DNA of 7,050 nucleotides, taken from positions 1 to 7,050 of the forward strand of contig WQWG01000036.1 of the NCBI GenBank assembly GCA_009785435.1. The letters are read 5' to 3'. The position numbers and the translations under genes were made by a program. This document shows, piece by piece, positions 5,860 through 7,050 of the stretch (its first letter is position 1; each line of letters opens with the position of its first letter). A model generated the notes under the pieces. It was not told the DNA's origin and searched no databases. It saw only the letters and a program-made list of their open reading frames with translations. This DNA is from Clostridiales bacterium (GTDB taxonomy: Bacteria > Bacillota > Clostridia > Peptostreptococcales > Anaerovoracaceae).

Positions 5860-5888
5860 ATTATACCATGTGCTGCCCAATACAGCAA
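5860..5888 (-). promoter_or_regulatory. Extended -10 promoter of the tmk-holB-ricT-trmN6 operon
   Basis: Minus-strand TTGCTG (5888-5883), a 17-base spacer and a perfect TATAAT (5865-5860), preceded by TG at the extended -10 position (TGGTATAAT). The predicted start of transcription is about 5853, just before the ribosome site of the 37-residue peptide. The -35 box directly abuts, sharing one base with, the GC-rich hairpin at 5888-5914. Confidence 0.78.
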
Positions 5889-5987
5889 TACCCCCGCCTG
5901 AAAGGCGGGGGTATGCAAGCACACTCAGGGTGTGCACCAACCATCATCGGCAGGTATCAACCTACCCGTTCTGATGGGATCTTTTTA
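5888..5987. other. Compact three-hairpin element; candidate IS200/IS605-type end, omega-RNA relic or structured ncRNA
   Basis: Three stem-loops follow each other within 100 non-coding bases. The first is a perfect 12-bp GC-rich stem, 5888-5899 with 5903-5914, and a GAA loop. The second is a 6-bp stem, 5919-5924 with 5930-5935. The third is a long interrupted hairpin: CCATCA (5941-5946) with TGATGG (5972-5977), CGG (5948-5950) with CCG (5966-5968), and AGGT (5952-5955) with ACCT (5960-5963). On the plus strand the third hairpin is followed by TTTTT (5982-5986). On the minus strand the series ends in the GC-rich hairpin. Subterminal hairpins and a folded RNA at the right end are known for IS200/IS605 tnpB elements. 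No transposase fragment is present, so a relic or palindromic mini-element is an inference, not an identification. It fills the gap between the secreted-protein gene and the operon promoter. Confidence 0.5.
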
Positions 5988-6006
5988 TGTTTTGAAACGG
6001 AATGGA

Positions 6007-6762
6007 TTACTCCATATCTGTTTCGCCGTCTCCGATAACAACTTGTCCTTCGAATACAAACGCGTATCCTGCAACAACGTTACCGAAAAAGCTTAGTGGC
6101 ACATATGTGCGTCCTTCTGTTAGCTCAGGAGCTGTTCCCAATGTGATTGGAGCCATTCTGGCTACTTCGTACCTGTCTTGTCCAATCCAAAGGTTGGTCG
6201 CAACGCCAAGGCGAACGCCTCTTGTTTCTTGGATCCAGTGAACATCATAGCCTAACGCTTCAGCGATTGCTCTCACAGGAACCATTACAACGTCACCGTT
6301 CAGGTATGGAGCAGAAGCTTCAATGATTACGCCATTCACAACGATTTCACCATTCAAAGGAAGCTCATCACCGGTTCCCGGATCGACTGTGTCTTCATCC
6401 ATAATGATGATGTCTGTTGGCCAAGTTTGACCCGGATAGCTAAGCGCAACGATGCCATACGTGATCGTAAGCAGTCTACCCTCAAGAAGATCCGCAAGGC
6501 TCTCGTCTCCTGCTTCTTCCAAACGCTCTCTTGCGTCTGAACCGTCTTCAAACGTTACCGGTGTTTCATCATTGATGTGGATCACCAGATCACCATCGCT
6601 GTTCAGCATTGAAAATGCATCATCATATGGTTGATCTTCCATCAGGTAAAAACGGTCTGTCATCTCATTCGACAACGCCTCTTCCGCAGCGAACGCTGTA
6701 AACGTACCGAATGCCATCACTGCTACCAACAGCACTGCAATCATTATTTTTGTACTTTTCAT
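6007..6762 (-). CDS. Secreted protein with copper-amine-oxidase-N-like (PF07833-type) domain
   Basis: 251 residues. A clear signal peptide spans 1-25: basic MKSTK, hydrophobic core, cleavage likely after TAFA (22-25). Residues about 37-122 form an acidic beta-rich region (DGDLVIHINDETPVTFEDGS at 56-75; GRLLTITYGIVALSYPGQT at 95-113) that in my recollection recurs in clostridial secreted proteins. A Cu_amine_oxidN1-like domain follows, with two related units: VNGVIIEASAPYLNGDVVMV (142-161) with VPVRAIAEALGYDVHW, then RTYVPLSFFGNVVAGYAFVF (218-237). The name is historical; there is no amine oxidase catalytic domain, and these domains are thought to act in wall or surface association. No LPXTG or S-layer repeats are seen, so release or loose wall binding is likely. 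AAGGAGGG at 6769-6776 fixes the start. An extended -10 promoter with a palindrome is upstream, so the gene is probably regulated. Confidence 0.85.
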   Translation of the reverse strand: MKSTKIMIAVLLVAVMAFGTFTAFAAEEALSNEMTDRFYLMEDQPYDDAFSMLNSDGDLVIHINDETPVTFEDGSDARERLEEAGDESLADLLEGRLLTITYGIVALSYPGQTWPTDIIIMDEDTVDPGTGDELPLNGEIVVNGVIIEASAPYLNGDVVMVPVRAIAEALGYDVHWIQETRGVRLGVATNLWIGQDRYEVARMAPITLGTAPELTEGRTYVPLSFFGNVVAGYAFVFEGQVVIGDGETDME

Positions 6763-6795
6763 AAATATCCCTCCTTATATATTGTTTGTAATATT

Positions 6796-6809
6796 TGTTT
6801 GTACAAACA
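6796..6809. promoter_or_regulatory. Perfect 14-bp palindrome at the transcription start: candidate operator
   Basis: TGTTTGTACAAACA is a perfect palindrome. It touches the -10 box (6809-6814) and covers the expected transcription start of the secreted-protein gene. The half-site unit TTGTTTGTA occurs at 6795-6803 and again as a direct repeat at 6782-6790, 13 bases away. A dimeric regulator bound here would block initiation. The regulator is unknown. Confidence 0.5.
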
Positions 6810-6837
6810 GTATAACACATCCCATTTATTTGTTCTA
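6809..6837 (-). promoter_or_regulatory. Extended -10 promoter of the secreted-protein gene
   Basis: The -10 box TATACT (6814-6809) is preceded by TG in the extended position (TGTTATACT). The region 17 bases upstream (TAGAAC, 6837-6832) matches the -35 consensus at only 3 of 6 positions, so recognition would depend on the extended -10. The 5' leader would be about 40 bases. The weak -35 together with the overlapping palindrome suits a controlled promoter. Confidence 0.55.
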
Positions 6838-6880
6838 TAGTAATTTGACGAAAAAAAACAAAAAAAGTTGCACTTTAACG

Positions 6881-6926
6881 AAAAAAACCATTTCTTACAA
6901 TAATAAATTGCAAGAAATGGTTTTTT
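6881..6926 (-). terminator. Intrinsic terminator after the 5S rRNA gene, bidirectional in form
   Basis: A 9-bp stem (6888-6896 with 6912-6920), extended inward by 3 further pairs after one mismatch, has a 7-base AT-rich loop. On the minus strand it is followed by seven T residues (complement of 6881-6887), the classic ending for the rRNA operon entering from the right. The plus strand also has six T residues after the stem (6921-6926), so it could stop transcription from either side. Confidence 0.85.
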
Positions 6927-6935
6927 CACTTAGAA

Positions 6936-7050
6936 ACCGGCAGCGCCATATTTTCCCGGGCGGCTGCCCGCCAAGTATTGTCAGCGCAGAAGGACTTAAC
7001 TACTGTGTTCGGGACGGGAACAGGTGTAACCCCTTCGCGATAACCACCGG
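6936..7050 (-). rRNA. rrf: 5S ribosomal RNA, 5' end just cut by the window edge
   Basis: The minus strand reads CCGGTGGTTATCGCGAAGGG at its 5' side and GCGCTGCCGG at its 3' side, which pair as helix I. Between them is the near-universal helix II/III and loop C region with CCGAACACAGTAGTTAAG (complement of 6995-7012). The 115 visible bases compare with about 117 for a bacterial 5S, so only one to three bases should be missing at the right edge. The 3' end is estimated from the helix I pairing and is uncertain by 2-3 bases. This is presumably the last gene of an rRNA operon whose 23S lies to the right. Confidence 0.95.

Noticed and set aside
5836..5940. N-terminal extension of the 37-residue peptide up to an ATG at 5940
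   Set aside because: It would cover the GC-rich hairpin, the -35 and -10 boxes and the ribosome site, so it would begin upstream of the transcription start.
5888..5987. Reading the hairpin element as a known metabolite riboswitch
   Set aside because: It lies upstream of the operon promoter, not in the leader, and I see no conserved core of a riboswitch class I know.
5853..6038. Plus-strand reading frame of about 61 residues across the hairpin element
   Set aside because: No ribosome site, and it runs through the inverted repeats, the minus-strand promoter and into the 3' end of the secreted-protein gene. Its coding look comes from the repeats.

Overview
The window reads as chromosome from a spore-forming, low-to-moderate GC Gram-positive anaerobe of the clostridial type. 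The evidence is the spore maturation pair spmA/spmB, an AbrB-type regulator with a cysteine-rich tail, the Firmicutes-style cluster tmk-holB-ricT-trmN6, a secreted copper-amine-oxidase-N-like protein, and strong purine-rich ribosome binding sites with sigma-A-type promoters. No genus is assigned. Almost everything is on the minus strand; only spmA and spmB are on the plus strand.

Left part (1-1450). A VTT/DedA-superfamily membrane protein runs off the left edge (1-518) and has its own promoter. A perfect 17-bp inverted repeat (616-653) separates it from abrB (685-927). abrB has a near-consensus promoter tucked between its start and the end of a 107-residue single-pass membrane protein (999-1322). 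That gene is transcribed divergently from spmA and has a third clear promoter backed by an A/T tract.

Middle part (1451-5835). spmA and spmB overlap by 17 bases and form a plus-strand pair that collides tail to tail with trmN6; the two stop codons interlock. The minus-strand operon, in transcription order, is a 37-residue membrane peptide, tmk, holB, ricT and trmN6. Junctions are tight: a 4-base overlap for tmk/holB, 8 bases for holB/ricT and 11 for ricT/trmN6. The operon starts from an extended -10 promoter at 5860-5888. It joins dTMP synthesis (tmk), the clamp loader (holB), an mRNA-processing factor (ricT) and tRNA modification (trmN6), a housekeeping grouping known across Firmicutes. Here it is compressed: darA (yaaQ), yaaR, yabA and rsmI are not present between these genes.

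Right part (5836-7050). Directly upstream of the operon promoter lies a compact, highly folded 100-base element (5888-5987). It may be a relic or non-coding RNA of an IS200/IS605-type element, and it is the least explained item here. Next come a secreted protein with a copper-amine-oxidase-N-like domain (6007-6762), whose promoter overlaps a perfect 14-bp palindrome, then a bidirectional terminator and a nearly complete 5S rRNA gene. The 5S gene is probably the tail of an rRNA operon entering from the right.

No complete novel system such as a defence island, prophage or CRISPR array is visible. The best leads are the folded element at 5888-5987, the operator-like palindrome at 6796-6809 and the bare hairpin at 616-653.
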